The notes under the pieces are model-generated. The model had not been told where the DNA came from. It saw nothing but the letters and a program-made list of their open reading frames with translations, and made no database searches. From JAEZBP01 sp963832725 (GTDB taxonomy: Bacteria > Myxococcota_A > Polyangia > Polyangiales > Sandaracinaceae), in the NCBI GenBank assembly GCA_963832725.1, contig CAWHVG010000005.1, positions 558,001 to 622,000 on the forward strand: a stretch of DNA of 64,000 nt, read 5' to 3'. Shown in pieces: positions 26,255 to 37,078 of this stretch. The first letter of the stretch is position 1. Each line of letters starts with the position of its first letter. The translations under genes and the position numbers were made by a program.

Positions 26255-27024
26255 GCGTCCCGCCCGGCGCGCGATGCGGCCGACACCCGGAGCTTCCGGC
26301 GGGATCGGTGTGCGTGCGCTGCGGCGACTTCCTCTGCGCCGATTGCGACGTCGGAACGCGGGAGGGCCAATCCGCGTGCAAAGGCTGCCGGCCCCACGCG
26401 TCCGAGCCCTTCCCTTGGGAGCAGCGCGCAGAGATCGGGCTCCTCCGAGCGCTCGGCAGAACGCTGCGCGCGACACTGACGCGCACCGACGAGGTCTTCG
26501 CGCGCGGGTTCCGGGATCGTTCCGTCCTGCCGGCGATGGCCTACGGCGCGGCAATCGCCACCCCGATGAGCGCCTTGACCTTGCTCTTTTTGGACCACGC
26601 GCCGCGCCCGTCGCTGAGCTGGATGTTCACACCCGAGGTGCGGCTCGTTCGAGCGCTGGCCGCGCCGCTCGCGTTCGCGGCGGTCACGCTCTTCGTTTCG
26701 GCCTTCTGGTGGCTCGGGCTGGCGGCGGTCGGCGCGGCCAAGCCGACCATCTCCCACGTGGTGCGCACCGTCGCCTACGTGCGAGGCTCGATGGCGCTGA
26801 CGGCGCCGGTCCTCCTCTTGCCGTCGCCGATCGACGGCGTGGCCACCCTCGCCGCGGCCGTCGTCACGCTGGTCCTGGAAGGCCGGGCGCTCGCGGCCCA
26901 GACCCGCTCGAGCGAGGCGCGCGTCGCCGCCGCCGGCGTGGTCGCGGTCGTCGGCATCTTCACGCTGGTCTGCGGCGCTGGCGTGGCCGGCTTCCTCGTG
27001 TGGCGCGGCCCCGGCGTGCCCTGA
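26251..27024 (+). CDS. Zinc-ribbon/B-box-like plus Yip1-like membrane protein
   Basis: A 257-residue protein overlapping the hydrolase stop. The first 45 residues hold a metal-binding pattern (CGRHPELPAGSVCVRCGDFLCADCDV...CKGC) resembling B-box zinc fingers found at the N-terminus of bacterial membrane proteins. It is followed by four or five helices (ALTLLFLD, AFAAVTLFVSAFWWLGLAAVGAAKPT, VAAAGVVAVVGIFTLVCGAGVAGFLV) of Yip1-like type. It is cytoplasmic-side zinc plus inner membrane by prediction. The role is unknown; coupling to the hydrolase suggests a joint function. Confidence 0.75.
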   Translation: MSVPPGARCGRHPELPAGSVCVRCGDFLCADCDVGTREGQSACKGCRPHASEPFPWEQRAEIGLLRALGRTLRATLTRTDEVFARGFRDRSVLPAMAYGAAIATPMSALTLLFLDHAPRPSLSWMFTPEVRLVRALAAPLAFAAVTLFVSAFWWLGLAAVGAAKPTISHVVRTVAYVRGSMALTAPVLLLPSPIDGVATLAAAVVTLVLEGRALAAQTRSSEARVAAAGVVAVVGIFTLVCGAGVAGFLVWRGPGVP

Positions 27025-27105
27025 CGCACGCTACCCGGCTTCCTGCGAGGGGCCCTCGCGAGGTAGGATGCGGCCGCCCCGCGGCGCGCGGGCGTGGGAG
27101 GATCG

Positions 27106-28035
27106 ATGTCGCTTCGCATGCTTTTCGGATGGATCTGTGCGCTCTCGCTGGCGCTGCCGGCGGCCGCGTCCGCGCAGACCCTGGACAATGATCAGGCGGC
27201 CGCCTCGACCGATGTGGCGGCGGATCCCGACACGCAGCCCGGAGCGACCTCGCTGACCGTCCCCGTGGCCGACACCCAGAGCACGTCCGGCACCGAGCCG
27301 AGCGAGGTCTCGAGCGACAACGGCCACAGCGGCGACGGCTACAGCGCCCGGCCCGAGCTCCCCGACCACGACTACTTCGCGGTCGGCCTCGTCTACCGCC
27401 AGGTGTTCATCCCCTCGTTCATCCAGAACCTCTTCGTCCACAGCAGCCTGGACGCGAGCAACCCGGGGCGCGGCCTGCAGTTCAACTACCGGCGCAACAA
27501 CTTCAACATCATCGTCGACGCGTGGTGGAACAAGGCTGGCGGCACGGGCGCGTTCCGTGGCCTCGGGGCCGACCACCCGCCGACAGGACGACCGGAGATC
27601 GTCGCCGTCAACATCGAACCTCCTCCTGGTCTCGGTGGACTTGATGTGGTCCTTCCCCATCACCGAGTGGTTCGCGCTCGAGGCCGGCTTCGGCCTCGAG
27701 CCTGGGCGCGGCCTTCGGCAGCGTGACGCGGACCGAGGCGTACCCGGGCACTGCTGGCAATCGGCCAGCGATACGCTGCAAGGCGTCAGTACACCCCTGC
27801 TTGGGGGCCGGACAGCCGGCCAACGGTGGCTACTGCTCGACCTCCGGGCACTACAATCAACAGGAGCGGGACTGGCTGAACGGCGGCTCCAAGCCGGTCA
27901 TCATGGGCTGGCTCTCAGCTCCCCCACCTCGCCATGCGCTTCAACCCGATCCGGCAGCTGCAGATCCGGATCGACGGCGGGTACGCCCTCGTAAACTTCT
28001 TCGTGGGCGGCTCGGTCTCGTACGCCTTCGAGTGA
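27106..28035 (+). CDS. Outer-membrane beta-barrel protein (several frameshifts as sequenced)
   Basis: From ATG 27106 there is a Sec signal (LALPAAASAQT) and an acidic Ser/Thr-rich stretch. A barrel-like sequence then spans three frames: FNYRRNNFNIIVDAWW, then FPITEWFALEAGFGL, then RTEAYPG, and finally HLAMRFNPIRQLQIRIDGGYALVNFFVGGSVSYAFE with stop 28033-28035. Three one-base insertions explain the shifts: near 27613-27619, at TCGAG 27696-27700 and at TCAGC 27915-27919. The terminal Phe is followed by Glu, so a classical C-terminal aromatic signal is only approximate. It is probably an outer-membrane protein of unknown function. Confidence 0.65.
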
Positions 28036-28047
28036 TCGGCTCGTTCG

Positions 28048-28067
28048 GCCCTTTCGGCGGGCTTTTT
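28048..28067 (+). terminator. Possible weak terminator
   Basis: A short GCCC/GGGC stem (28048-28051 and 28059-28062) is followed by five T residues, 12 bases after the barrel-protein stop. The stem is short, so confidence is low. Confidence 0.35.
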
Positions 28068-28111
28068 CGCCGCTGTTGACCCGGCCGAGCGCCCGTGGAA
28101 GAACCCCCGCC

Positions 28112-29233
28112 ATGCGCCGCGCGCTGTTCCTGACGGTCCTCTCCTCGTTGGCCTGCCTCACGGTGTCGCTGGGCGCCTTGGCGCAGGACGGCCAGGAGGA
28201 AGCTCCGGCCCAGGCCGAGGAGACGCCGGCCCAGGCCGAGGAGACGCCGGCCCCGGCGCCCTCCCCCGAGGAAGTCGCGCGCCGCGCGCGGGTCGTGGCC
28301 CAGGTCGGCGAGACGACCATCACGCTCGGCGAGGTCGAGGACGCGATCAACCAGCAGTCGCCCTTCCTCCGGGTGCGCTACCGCGACCCCGAGCAGCTCC
28401 GCACCTTCGTGCAGAGCATGATCCGCTTCGAGCTCCTGGCCCGCGCCGCCGAGCGCGCCGACCTCGGCGACGATCCGCAGGTGCAGCGGGTGGCGAAGCA
28501 GAACGCCGTCCAGCAGCTCATCCGCCGCGACTTCGACGAGCGCCTCACGCCGGAGAGCGTCCCCGAAGCGGACGTCCAGCAGTACTACGACACCCACCCC
28601 GAGGAGTTCTCGCGCGAGGAGCTGCGCCGCGCGGCGCACATCCAGCTGGCGAGCCGGGACGAGGCCGAGCGCCTGCTGACCAAGGCCCGCACGGCCGACG
28701 CGCGCGAGTTCCGGGAGCTGGCCCGCGAGGACAGCCTCGATCCGGAGACCCGGCTGCGCGGTGGCGATCTGCGCTACTTCGACCGGGAAGGGCACGCCCG
28801 CAACACGCGCGACCCGCAGGTCGACGACGGGTTGGCCGAGGCGGCGTTCGGGCTGGCCGAGGTGGGCGACGTGGCCGCCGAGCCGATCCAGGTCGGCGAG
28901 CGCTGGAGCATCCTGAAGCTCACCGGGCTGCGCGCCGCCGAGCACCGCACGCTCGAAGAGTCGGCGCCGACGATCCGCCTCAGGCTGTGGCGCCAGCGCC
29001 GCCAGCAGGCACTCGAGGACCTCGTCACGCGCCTGCGCACCGAGGCGCACGTCGAGCCGCACTACGACCGGATGCGCGCCATCCACCTCGATCCGCCCGA
29101 GCGGGAAGACCGTGAAGGCGACGAGGAGGACGAGGACACGGTGCGCGTCGCACCCGGCGTTCCGTCCCGAGACCGCGCCGGCCGCGAACGAAGCGCCCGC
29201 CGAGCCCGCCGCGAACTGATCGTTCGCCCCTGA
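28112..29233 (+). CDS. Periplasmic PpiC/parvulin-type peptidyl-prolyl isomerase
   Basis: Start MRRALFL at 28112 has a signal peptide ending SLGALAQ, followed by two PAQAEET repeats and a SurA/PpiC-like chaperone region (VGETTITLGEVEDAINQQSPFLRVRYRDPEQLRTFVQ). The parvulin domain (about residues 165-280) includes RRAAHIQLASRDEAERLL, FRELAREDSLDPETRLRGGDLRYF and VGERWSILKLTG. It probably assists outer-membrane protein folding. The end is uncertain: at 29144-29147 the sequence has CGCG where CCG would shift to a more natural Pro/Ala/Glu-rich tail ending at 29219. Confidence 0.87.
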   Translation: MRRALFLTVLSSLACLTVSLGALAQDGQEEAPAQAEETPAQAEETPAPAPSPEEVARRARVVAQVGETTITLGEVEDAINQQSPFLRVRYRDPEQLRTFVQSMIRFELLARAAERADLGDDPQVQRVAKQNAVQQLIRRDFDERLTPESVPEADVQQYYDTHPEEFSREELRRAAHIQLASRDEAERLLTKARTADAREFRELAREDSLDPETRLRGGDLRYFDREGHARNTRDPQVDDGLAEAAFGLAEVGDVAAEPIQVGERWSILKLTGLRAAEHRTLEESAPTIRLRLWRQRRQQALEDLVTRLRTEAHVEPHYDRMRAIHLDPPEREDREGDEEDEDTVRVAPGVPSRDRAGRERSARRARRELIVRP

Positions 29234-29451
29234 ACGAGTCCGGGCGGAACGTCGCCAAACGGGGAAGGTGCTCAGTCCCCGGTGCCGTCGCGGCCCGGCG
29301 TGATTGGCGTCGCGTCCCGTCGCGGAACCGCTCGCCGCTCCGCTGCAACGCCTCGCGAGCGGGCTTCGAGCTCGGGCACTCGAGAAGCGCCAGCGAATGG
29401 GAATGGGGACCATTGACCCCAGCTTCGTGGCGGCGCTAGGCTTGGCGCCCC

Positions 29452-30889
<1,438 letters not shown>

Positions 30890-30947
30890 CCGTGCATTGA
30901 AGAGCACCTCGCTCGACGAGCGGCGCCTCCCCGAAGCCGAGTCGCGA

Positions 30948-31484
30948 TCAGCCAGGCAGCAGTGTGTCGACGCTGGCCGAGAAAGCCTCGAGCACACCGC
31001 TGGTCAGCGTGTCCCCGACGCCGAAGGTCCGGGCGCGCCCGTCCGGCTCGCGCACGACGATGCGGCGCGTCGCCGGGTCCGCGACCCACACCTCGCGCAC
31101 GCCGAACTCGAGCCAGAGCGCCGACTTCGCCTCGAGCTCGCTCCAGCGATCGTTCGGCGAGACCACCTCCACGACCACGTCGGGCGGCGTCTTGGTCCAT
31201 CCGCGCGCGGCCGGAGGAGGCACCAGGTGAACGCAGACGTCGGCCGCCCGGACGTTGCCCGCGTCGAGCTCGTAACCGACCTCGCCCGTCGCGACGCGCG
31301 CCCCCCGCGGCGCAGCCCAGCTCAGCAGGGCCGCGCCGATGCTGAGCTCTGCTTCACCGTGAGAGAACCCGGTAGGCGGCATCGGCACGATCGTACCATC
31401 GACGAGCTCGCAGCTCGGAAAGTCGGCCTGCCGCTCCCAGAGCTCGTCGGCCGTGATCGGTCCCCGCGCCGAGGCGTGTTCCAT
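30948..31484 (-). CDS. Uma2-family (DUF820) endonuclease-like protein
   Basis: A 178-residue protein in which ITADELWERQADFPSCELVDGTIV opens the fold. Nuclease-like residues follow: ADVCVHLVPP, PPDVVVEVVSPNDR and KSALWLEFGVREVWVADPATRRI. The D...ExV...K arrangement is that of PD-(D/E)XK folds in the Uma2 family, which is widespread and uncharacterised. A further in-frame ATG at 31499 would add MHDPV. It is divergent from the acyl-CoA dehydrogenase operon. Confidence 0.85.
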   Translation of the reverse strand: MEHASARGPITADELWERQADFPSCELVDGTIVPMPPTGFSHGEAELSIGAALLSWAAPRGARVATGEVGYELDAGNVRAADVCVHLVPPPAARGWTKTPPDVVVEVVSPNDRWSELEAKSALWLEFGVREVWVADPATRRIVVREPDGRARTFGVGDTLTSGVLEAFSASVDTLLPG

Positions 31485-31574
31485 GACGGGATCATGCATT
31501 CCCGCCGCGGGCGTCACAACCAGTCCCGGCCCGAGCGCACGGGACCCTTGCCAACGCGCGCCGACCAGACTAAA

Positions 31575-31588
31575 TGAATGCTCATTCA
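31575..31588. promoter_or_regulatory. TetR-type operator palindrome TGAATG-CT-CATTCA
   Basis: A perfect 6-bp inverted repeat with 2-bp spacer, 26 bases before the acyl-CoA dehydrogenase start. TGAATG(N)nCATTCA is the half-site type bound by FadR/TetR regulators of fatty-acid oxidation in other bacteria. No TetR gene is present in the window, so the regulator would act from elsewhere. Confidence 0.7.
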
Positions 31589-31613
31589 GAATCTCCCTCG
31601 GAGAGGAGCGCCC

Positions 31614-32784
31614 ATGCCGAACCCGTACACCGAAGAGCACGACCTTTTCCGAAAGCAGGTGCGGGCGTTCGCCGAGAAGGAGCTCGCGCCCCACGCGGAC
31701 GCCTGGGAGAACGATCGCCTCTTCCCCAACTGGGTGTTCAAGAAGGCGGGCGAGCTGGGGATCACCGGCGCCCACTACCCCGAGGAGGTCGGCGGCGGCG
31801 GCGGCGACTACTGGTTCAGCGTCACCAAGAGCGAAGAGCTGGTCCGCTGCGAGTCCGCCGGCGTGACGATGGGCCTGCTCGTGCAGAGCGACATGGCCAC
31901 GCCCTGCATCAACGAGCTGGGCACCAAGGAGCAGAAAGAGGAGTTCCTCCGCCCGGCGCTGGCCGGCGACCGCATCGCGGCGCTCGGCGTGAGCGAGCCC
32001 GGAGCCGGCTCGCGACGTGGCGGGCATCCGCACCACGGCGAAGAAGGACGGTGGCGATTACGTCATCAACGGCAGCAAGACCTACATCACGAACGGCACC
32101 CGAGCCGACTTCGTCACGCTGCTGGTCAAGACCGACCCCGACGCGGGCTACGGCGGCATCTCGATCCTCCTCTTCCCGACCGACACCAAGGGCTTCGGGG
32201 TGAGCAGGAAGCTCGAGAAGGCCGGCAACCACGCCTCGGACACGGCCGAGCTCTTCTTCGAGGACTGCCGCATCCCCCAGCGCTACCTCCTCGGCGAGGA
32301 GGGCAAGGGCTTCTACTACCTGATGCAGAACTTCCAGTCCGAGCGCCTGATCGGCTCGACCAGCGCGCTGGCCGGCGCCTACCGTGCGCTGGAACGCTCG
32401 GTCGCCTACGGCCGCGAGCGCAAGGCCTTCGGCAAGCCGCTGATGGCCCGCGAGGTCTGGAAGCACAAGTTCGCGGACCTCTACACCAAGGCGCAGGCGG
32501 CCAAGGCCCTCTGCTACGACGCGGTGGAGGACTTCAACCGCGAGCGCTACGTCGACGAGAGCGAGATCTCGTTCGAGACGGTGAAGAAGATCGCGATGTG
32601 CAAGCTCTTCGTCGGCGACGTCTCCAGCGAGGTGATGGACACCGCCATGCAGTTCCACGGCGGCATGGGCTACCTCGAGGAGCTCTGGGTGGCGCGCGCC
32701 TGGCGCGACCAGCGCCTCTTCCGGATCGGCGGCGGCACGAGCGAAGTCATGAAGTACATGATCTCCAAGATCATGGGATGGTGA
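31614..32784 (+). CDS. Acyl-CoA dehydrogenase (frameshifted as sequenced)
   Basis: The start at 31614 is supported by GGAGAGGAG at about 31600. The helical N-domain carries TEEHDLFRKQVRAFAEKELAPHADAWE, then the beta-domain FAD/substrate motif ALGVSEPGAGSDVAGIRTTA and the C-terminal helical domain with YGRERKAFGKPLM and FHGGMGYLEELWVARAWRDQRLFRIGGGTSEVM. The frame breaks at 32011-32014: CTCGCGACG for CTCCGACG. The repaired length is about 389 residues. It catalyses alpha,beta-dehydrogenation of acyl-CoA; chain length is not assignable. It forms an operon with the thiolase 11 bases downstream. Confidence 0.93.
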
Positions 32785-32795
32785 GGAAGGCTGTC

Positions 32796-34032
32796 ATGAG
32801 CAACGCATGGATCATCGACGCGGTGCGCACGCCGCGCGGACGCGGAAAAAAAGACAAGGGCGCCCTGAGCGGCATCCACCCGCAGGAGCTGATGGCGCAG
32901 ACGCTGAACCGGCTCGCGGACAAGGCCGGTCTCGACAGCGCGGGCGTCGAGGACGTCGTGCTGGGCACGGTCAGTCAGGCCGGTGAGCAGGGCGCGTGCA
33001 TCGCGCGCAACTCCATCTTGGCGGCCGGCTGGCCCGACGACGTGACGGGCGTGAGCCTGAACCGCTTCTGCGGCTCGGGCCTGCAGGCGGTGAACTTCGC
33101 CGCGATGGGCGTGATGAGCGGCCAGCAGGACCTGGTCGTCGGCGGCGGCGTGGAGAGCATGTCGCGCGTGCCGATGGGCTCGGATCAGGCCGGCATCGAC
33201 GGCAACAACCTCGAGCTGCGCAAGAAGGTCATCCAGGTGCCACAGGGCATCAGCGCGGACCTGATCGCGACCCGCGAGGGCTTCACGCGCGAGGACGCCG
33301 ACCGCTTCGCGCTCGCGTCGCAGAAGAAGGCGGCGGTGGCGATCGAGGAGAGCCGCTTCGCGAAGAGCCTCTTCGCGGTGAAGGACCCGGCGACGGGCGC
33401 GGTCGCGCTCGATCACGACGAGCTCCCGCGGCCGGACACGACGCTCGAAGGGCTCGGCGAGCTAAAAGCCGCGTTCGAGAAGATGGGCGCGATGCCGATG
33501 GGCCCGAAGGGCGAGACCATCGATCAGCTCGCGCTGCTGCGCTACCCGGACACGAAGGCCATCCAGCACGTCCACACGGCGGGCAACTCGAGCGGCATCG
33601 TCGACGGCGCGTGCGCGGTGCTCCTCGCGAGCGACGCGGGCGTGAAGGCGCAGGGCCTGAAGCCGCGGGCGAGGATCCGGGCCATGGCCACGGCGGGGGC
33701 CGAGCCGGTCATCATGCTCACGGCGCCGACGCCGGCCTCGCAGCGCGCGCTGAAGAAGGCGGGCATGGAGGCCAAGGACATCGACCTCTGGGAGATCAAC
33801 GAGGCCTTCGCGGTGGTGCCGCTGCAGACCATCCGCAACCTCGACATCGACCCGCGAAAAGGTGAACGTCAACGGCGGCGCCATCGCCCTCGGGCACCCG
33901 CTCGGCGCGACCGGCGCGATGCTGCTGAACACGGCGCTCGACGAGCTGGAGCGGCGGGATCTCTCGACCGCGCTGATCACGCTCTGCATCGGCGGCGGGA
34001 TGGGCATCGCCACCATCATCGAGCGCGTCTGA
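32796..34032 (+). CDS. Thiolase / acetyl-CoA C-acyltransferase (frameshifted as sequenced)
   Basis: The nucleophilic Cys is at about residue 92 (LNRFCGSGLQAVNFA); other catalytic motifs are INEAFAVVPLQTIR (His region), NVNGGAIALGHPLGATG and the second Cys in TLCIGGGMG near the C-terminus. The N-terminus MSNAWIIDAVRTPRGRGKKDKG is typical of FadA-type degradative thiolases. The frame breaks at 33853-33856, CCCGCGAAA for CCCGAAA; repaired it reads DIDPEKVNVNGG. The length is about 411 residues. It completes beta-oxidation with the upstream dehydrogenase; the hydratase/hydroxyacyl-CoA dehydrogenase is not adjacent. Confidence 0.94.
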
Positions 34033-34052
34033 CCGCTCCACTTCGTCGAAGG

Positions 34053-34086
34053 CGAGCGCGGGAGGCTCCTCTCCCGCGCTCGTTTT
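34053..34086 (+). terminator. Strong intrinsic terminator of the acyl-CoA dehydrogenase/thiolase operon
   Basis: A perfect 12-bp stem CGAGCGCGGGAG/CTCCCGCGCTCG with a 6-base loop is followed by TTTT (34083-34086), 21 bases past the thiolase stop. It closes the operon. Confidence 0.85.
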
Positions 34087-34347
34087 GCGTTCGGCGCCTC
34101 GCCACCGGCGCGGAGCACGCGAGCTCGAGATATCTCACCAACGAAGACATCTCGCCGCGCTCCGCGCTCCCAAGCCCCGAATGGGCCCGGATTCGGGCTC
34201 TGTGCGGCGAAATGCCGGGCAGATGTCTCAGCTGCTGAGAATATCTCCGGGCTCGACGCACCCCCGGACGCCCGAGCCCAAACGCGCTGCGGGCCCCGAC
34301 CGTGCAGCCGGAGCCCGCAGCTCATCCATCCGATGTCGGGTGCTCGG
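34087..34347. other. Intergenic region downstream of the terminator
   Basis: About 260 bases to the end of the convergent Cys-rich lipoprotein gene. It holds a perfect 10-bp palindrome GAGATATCTC at 34127-34136 next to GAGCTC, and a related AGAATATCTC at 34239. No gene was recognised. Confidence 0.4.
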
Positions 34348-36786
34348 TCAGAGCGTGATGGGCGTGTACATCGGCGACGAGGTGCCCGCGCCCGTGACGG
34401 TCGAGCTCGCGATGCCGATCCGGCCAACGCTGCCAGCGCCGCCCGAGTAACCGCTGCTGCAGGTGCAGCCGCCGCCGGTGCCGCCGGTCGCGGTCATGGT
34501 CCCGCTCAGATCGACGCTGCCCGCGGTCATGAAGACCGCGCCGCCCGCGCCGCCGCCGCCGCCGCCCATGCCGCAGCCGGAGCCGGCGCAGCCCGCGTCC
34601 GACTGGATGCCGCCCGCGCCGTTGCCGCCGTTGGCCGAGACGGTCCCGGTCACGCTGACGGTCGTCGCGCGGACGAGGATGATGCCGCCGCCCGTGCCAC
34701 CGCCGCCCGGCCGCGCGCCGTCCTCGTCCGCGCCACCGCTGCCGCCGGCGCCGCCGAAGAAGACCGTCGCGAACCCGGCGTCGCCGATGGCCGCGCCGAG
34801 CGCGCCGGCGCCGGCCGCCACCAGGCAGCACGTGCCGCAGGTCCCGTTCGCGCCGTTCGCGCCGTCGGCCGCGTAGGCGCCGCCACCGCCGCTGCGGCAG
34901 TCCTGCCCCTGCGCGCCGCCGCCGCCGCCGGAGCCGTTGGCGGCCTGCGCGACCGCACCGGGCCCCGCCCATGACTCACCCTGGAATCCGCCCATGCAGC
35001 GATAGCAGCCGGTCTGCGGCGGCAGGCCACCGCGGAAGCCGGTCCCCGACACGTCCATCATGCCGTCGACCGTCACGTCGCCGGTCGCGTCGAAGACGAG
35101 CACGCCGCCGGTCTGACCGTCCCACGGCGACGCCGTGAGCATGGCGCCCGAGGGGACGCTCACGGCCCCGTACTGCGGCACGACGATGACCTGCGCGCGG
35201 TCGGTGCCCGCGTTCGAGTAGGTGTTCATCAGCGGGGAGGTCACCGTCATCGTGGTCCCCGTGAGGTCGGTGACGATGGCGTACTCGTACGCGCCCGCTC
35301 CGGTCGCCGCCTGCATCTGGATGAAGAGGACCGTCTGGCCCGCCGCGAAGGTGCCGGTGACGTTGCTGAGGGTGGCGGTCGAGTCGCCGGACACCGCGTC
35401 GGCGTTCGCGCGGTTGTCGTCGATGGTCATCATCCCGGTCACGGACAGATCGCCGTCCCCGCCGCCGCCGTACACGCACGCGCCGGACGAGCAGCTCGCG
35501 CCGACACCGCAGGCGATGCCGCAGCCGCCGCAGTTGTTCACGTCGTTCATGAGGTCGACCTCGCAGCCGTTGCTGCCGGCCATTCGCAGGTCGTGGTCGC
35601 AGTCCTCGTAGCCGGGCGCGCAGATGCTCGTGCAAATGCCGGTCACGCAGCCGGGCTCGGCGTCGGTCAGCGCCGGGCAGACCGTGCCGCACGCGCCGCA
35701 GTTGTTCGGGTCGAACGAGGTGTTGGTACACATGCCGCCGCAGGCGGTCAGCCCGCCGCCGCAGGTGGGGGCGCAGGTGCCGGCCGAGCACACTTCGCCC
35801 GCCGCGCAGGCGTTGCCGCAGCCGCCGCAGTGGTTGCGGTTGGTGTCGGTGTCCACGCAGGCGTCGGTGCAGAGCGTGGGCGTCGTGCCACCGCAGCTCA
35901 GCGTGCATGCGCCGCCCGAACAGACCTCGCCGCCGGCGCACGCCGTCCCGCACCCGCCGCAGTTCGCGCGGTCGGTGTCCGTGTTCACGCACGCGTCGGT
36001 GCAGAGCGTCGGCGTCGCACCACCGCAGCTCAGCCCGCAGGTCCCGCCCGAGCAGACCTCGCCCGCGCCGCACGCCGTCCCGCACGTGCCGCAGTTGGCG
36101 TTGTCGGCGTCGGTGTTCACGCACGCGTCACCGCAGAGCGTCGGCGTCGAGCCGCCGCAGCTGGCCGAGCACGCGCCGGTGACGCAGACCTCACCCGCGC
36201 CGCAGGCCGTGCCGCACGTGCCGCAGTTGGCTTCGTCGACGTCGGTGTTCACGCACGCGTCGCCGCAGAGCGTCGGCGTCGAGCCTCCGCAGCTCAGCCC
36301 GCAGGCTCCGTCCGAGCAGACCTCGCCGTCGGCGCACGCCGTCCCGCACCCGCCGCAGTTCGCGCGGTCCGTGCTCGTGTTCACGCAGCCGTCGCCGCAG
36401 AGCGTGGGCGTCGAGCCACCGCAGCTCAGTCCGCAGGCCCCGCCCGAGCAGACCTCGCCGTCTGCGCACGCGTTCCCGCACTCGCCGCAGTTCGCACGGT
36501 CCGTGCTCGTGTCGACGCACCCGTCACCGCACGCGGTCTGGCCGCCGGGACACGAGAGCGCGCAGCTCGCGTCGACGCAAAGCTGCCCGGTGGCGCAGAT
36601 GTTCCCGCAGGCGCCGCAGTTGGCAGTGTCGGAGTCGAGGTCGGTGCACGCACCGCCGCACGCGGTCTGGCCGGACACGCAGACTGTGGCGTCCGAGCCT
36701 CCCGCGTCCGTGCTCGTGGTGCCGCCGCCGCAGGCGGTCAGGACGAGGCAGCACACCGCCCAAAGCTGATCAAGCCGTCTTCTCAT
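34348..36786 (-). CDS. Large lipoprotein with about ten Cys-rich repeats and a glycine-rich C-terminus
   Basis: An 812-residue lipoprotein (VCCLVLTAC lipobox). Residues about 35-420 are some ten repeats of about 38 residues with the pattern CGxxCVNTxTDxANCGxCGxACxxGEVCxxGxC, the type seen in myxobacterial surface proteins. From about 420 a different beta-rich domain follows, with calcium- or glycine-rich turns (GSGGGGGAQGQDC, GGAGGSGGADEDG) suggestive of a parallel beta helix. The repeats end in alternating CGGSTPTLC linkers. It is likely outer-membrane-anchored and disulfide-rich. No partner gene is adjacent. Confidence 0.85.
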   Translation of the reverse strand: MRRRLDQLWAVCCLVLTACGGGTTSTDAGGSDATVCVSGQTACGGACTDLDSDTANCGACGNICATGQLCVDASCALSCPGGQTACGDGCVDTSTDRANCGECGNACADGEVCSGGACGLSCGGSTPTLCGDGCVNTSTDRANCGGCGTACADGEVCSDGACGLSCGGSTPTLCGDACVNTDVDEANCGTCGTACGAGEVCVTGACSASCGGSTPTLCGDACVNTDADNANCGTCGTACGAGEVCSGGTCGLSCGGATPTLCTDACVNTDTDRANCGGCGTACAGGEVCSGGACTLSCGGTTPTLCTDACVDTDTNRNHCGGCGNACAAGEVCSAGTCAPTCGGGLTACGGMCTNTSFDPNNCGACGTVCPALTDAEPGCVTGICTSICAPGYEDCDHDLRMAGSNGCEVDLMNDVNNCGGCGIACGVGASCSSGACVYGGGGDGDLSVTGMMTIDDNRANADAVSGDSTATLSNVTGTFAAGQTVLFIQMQAATGAGAYEYAIVTDLTGTTMTVTSPLMNTYSNAGTDRAQVIVVPQYGAVSVPSGAMLTASPWDGQTGGVLVFDATGDVTVDGMMDVSGTGFRGGLPPQTGCYRCMGGFQGESWAGPGAVAQAANGSGGGGGAQGQDCRSGGGGAYAADGANGANGTCGTCCLVAAGAGALGAAIGDAGFATVFFGGAGGSGGADEDGARPGGGGTGGGIILVRATTVSVTGTVSANGGNGAGGIQSDAGCAGSGCGMGGGGGGAGGAVFMTAGSVDLSGTMTATGGTGGGCTCSSGYSGGAGSVGRIGIASSTVTGAGTSSPMYTPITL

Positions 36787-36886
36787 GGTTCGGTCTTCTC
36801 CTCTGGATGCCCTCGCATCCGTCTGGGGACCGCGGCGTGCCCGGACGAGGTTCCACGGCAGTACCCGACAGCGGACATTCTATACC

Positions 36887-36902
36887 AACGGATTCATCCG
36901 TT
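36887..36902. promoter_or_regulatory. Palindrome AACGGAT-TC-ATCCGTT
   Basis: A perfect 7-bp inverted repeat with 2-bp spacer inside an unusually A+T-rich stretch, in the spacer between divergent genes (100 bases upstream of the lipoprotein start and 177 bases upstream of the membrane-protein start). It has operator-like geometry; the binding protein is unknown. Confidence 0.55.
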
Positions 36903-37078
36903 CACGCAAGAAATTGCAACCTTGCTTCGGTCGGCTCCGGCGAGCCCCACGGCACCCGACAAGTCGACCACGCTAGGGGACGGCGGCCACGGCATGCGTC
37001 CGGGATCTCGCGTGTGCGTGCGGAGGCACTCCCCTTGCTCCTCGCTCGGTGCGGAGCGCCCTTCACGGAGGTCAGCCC

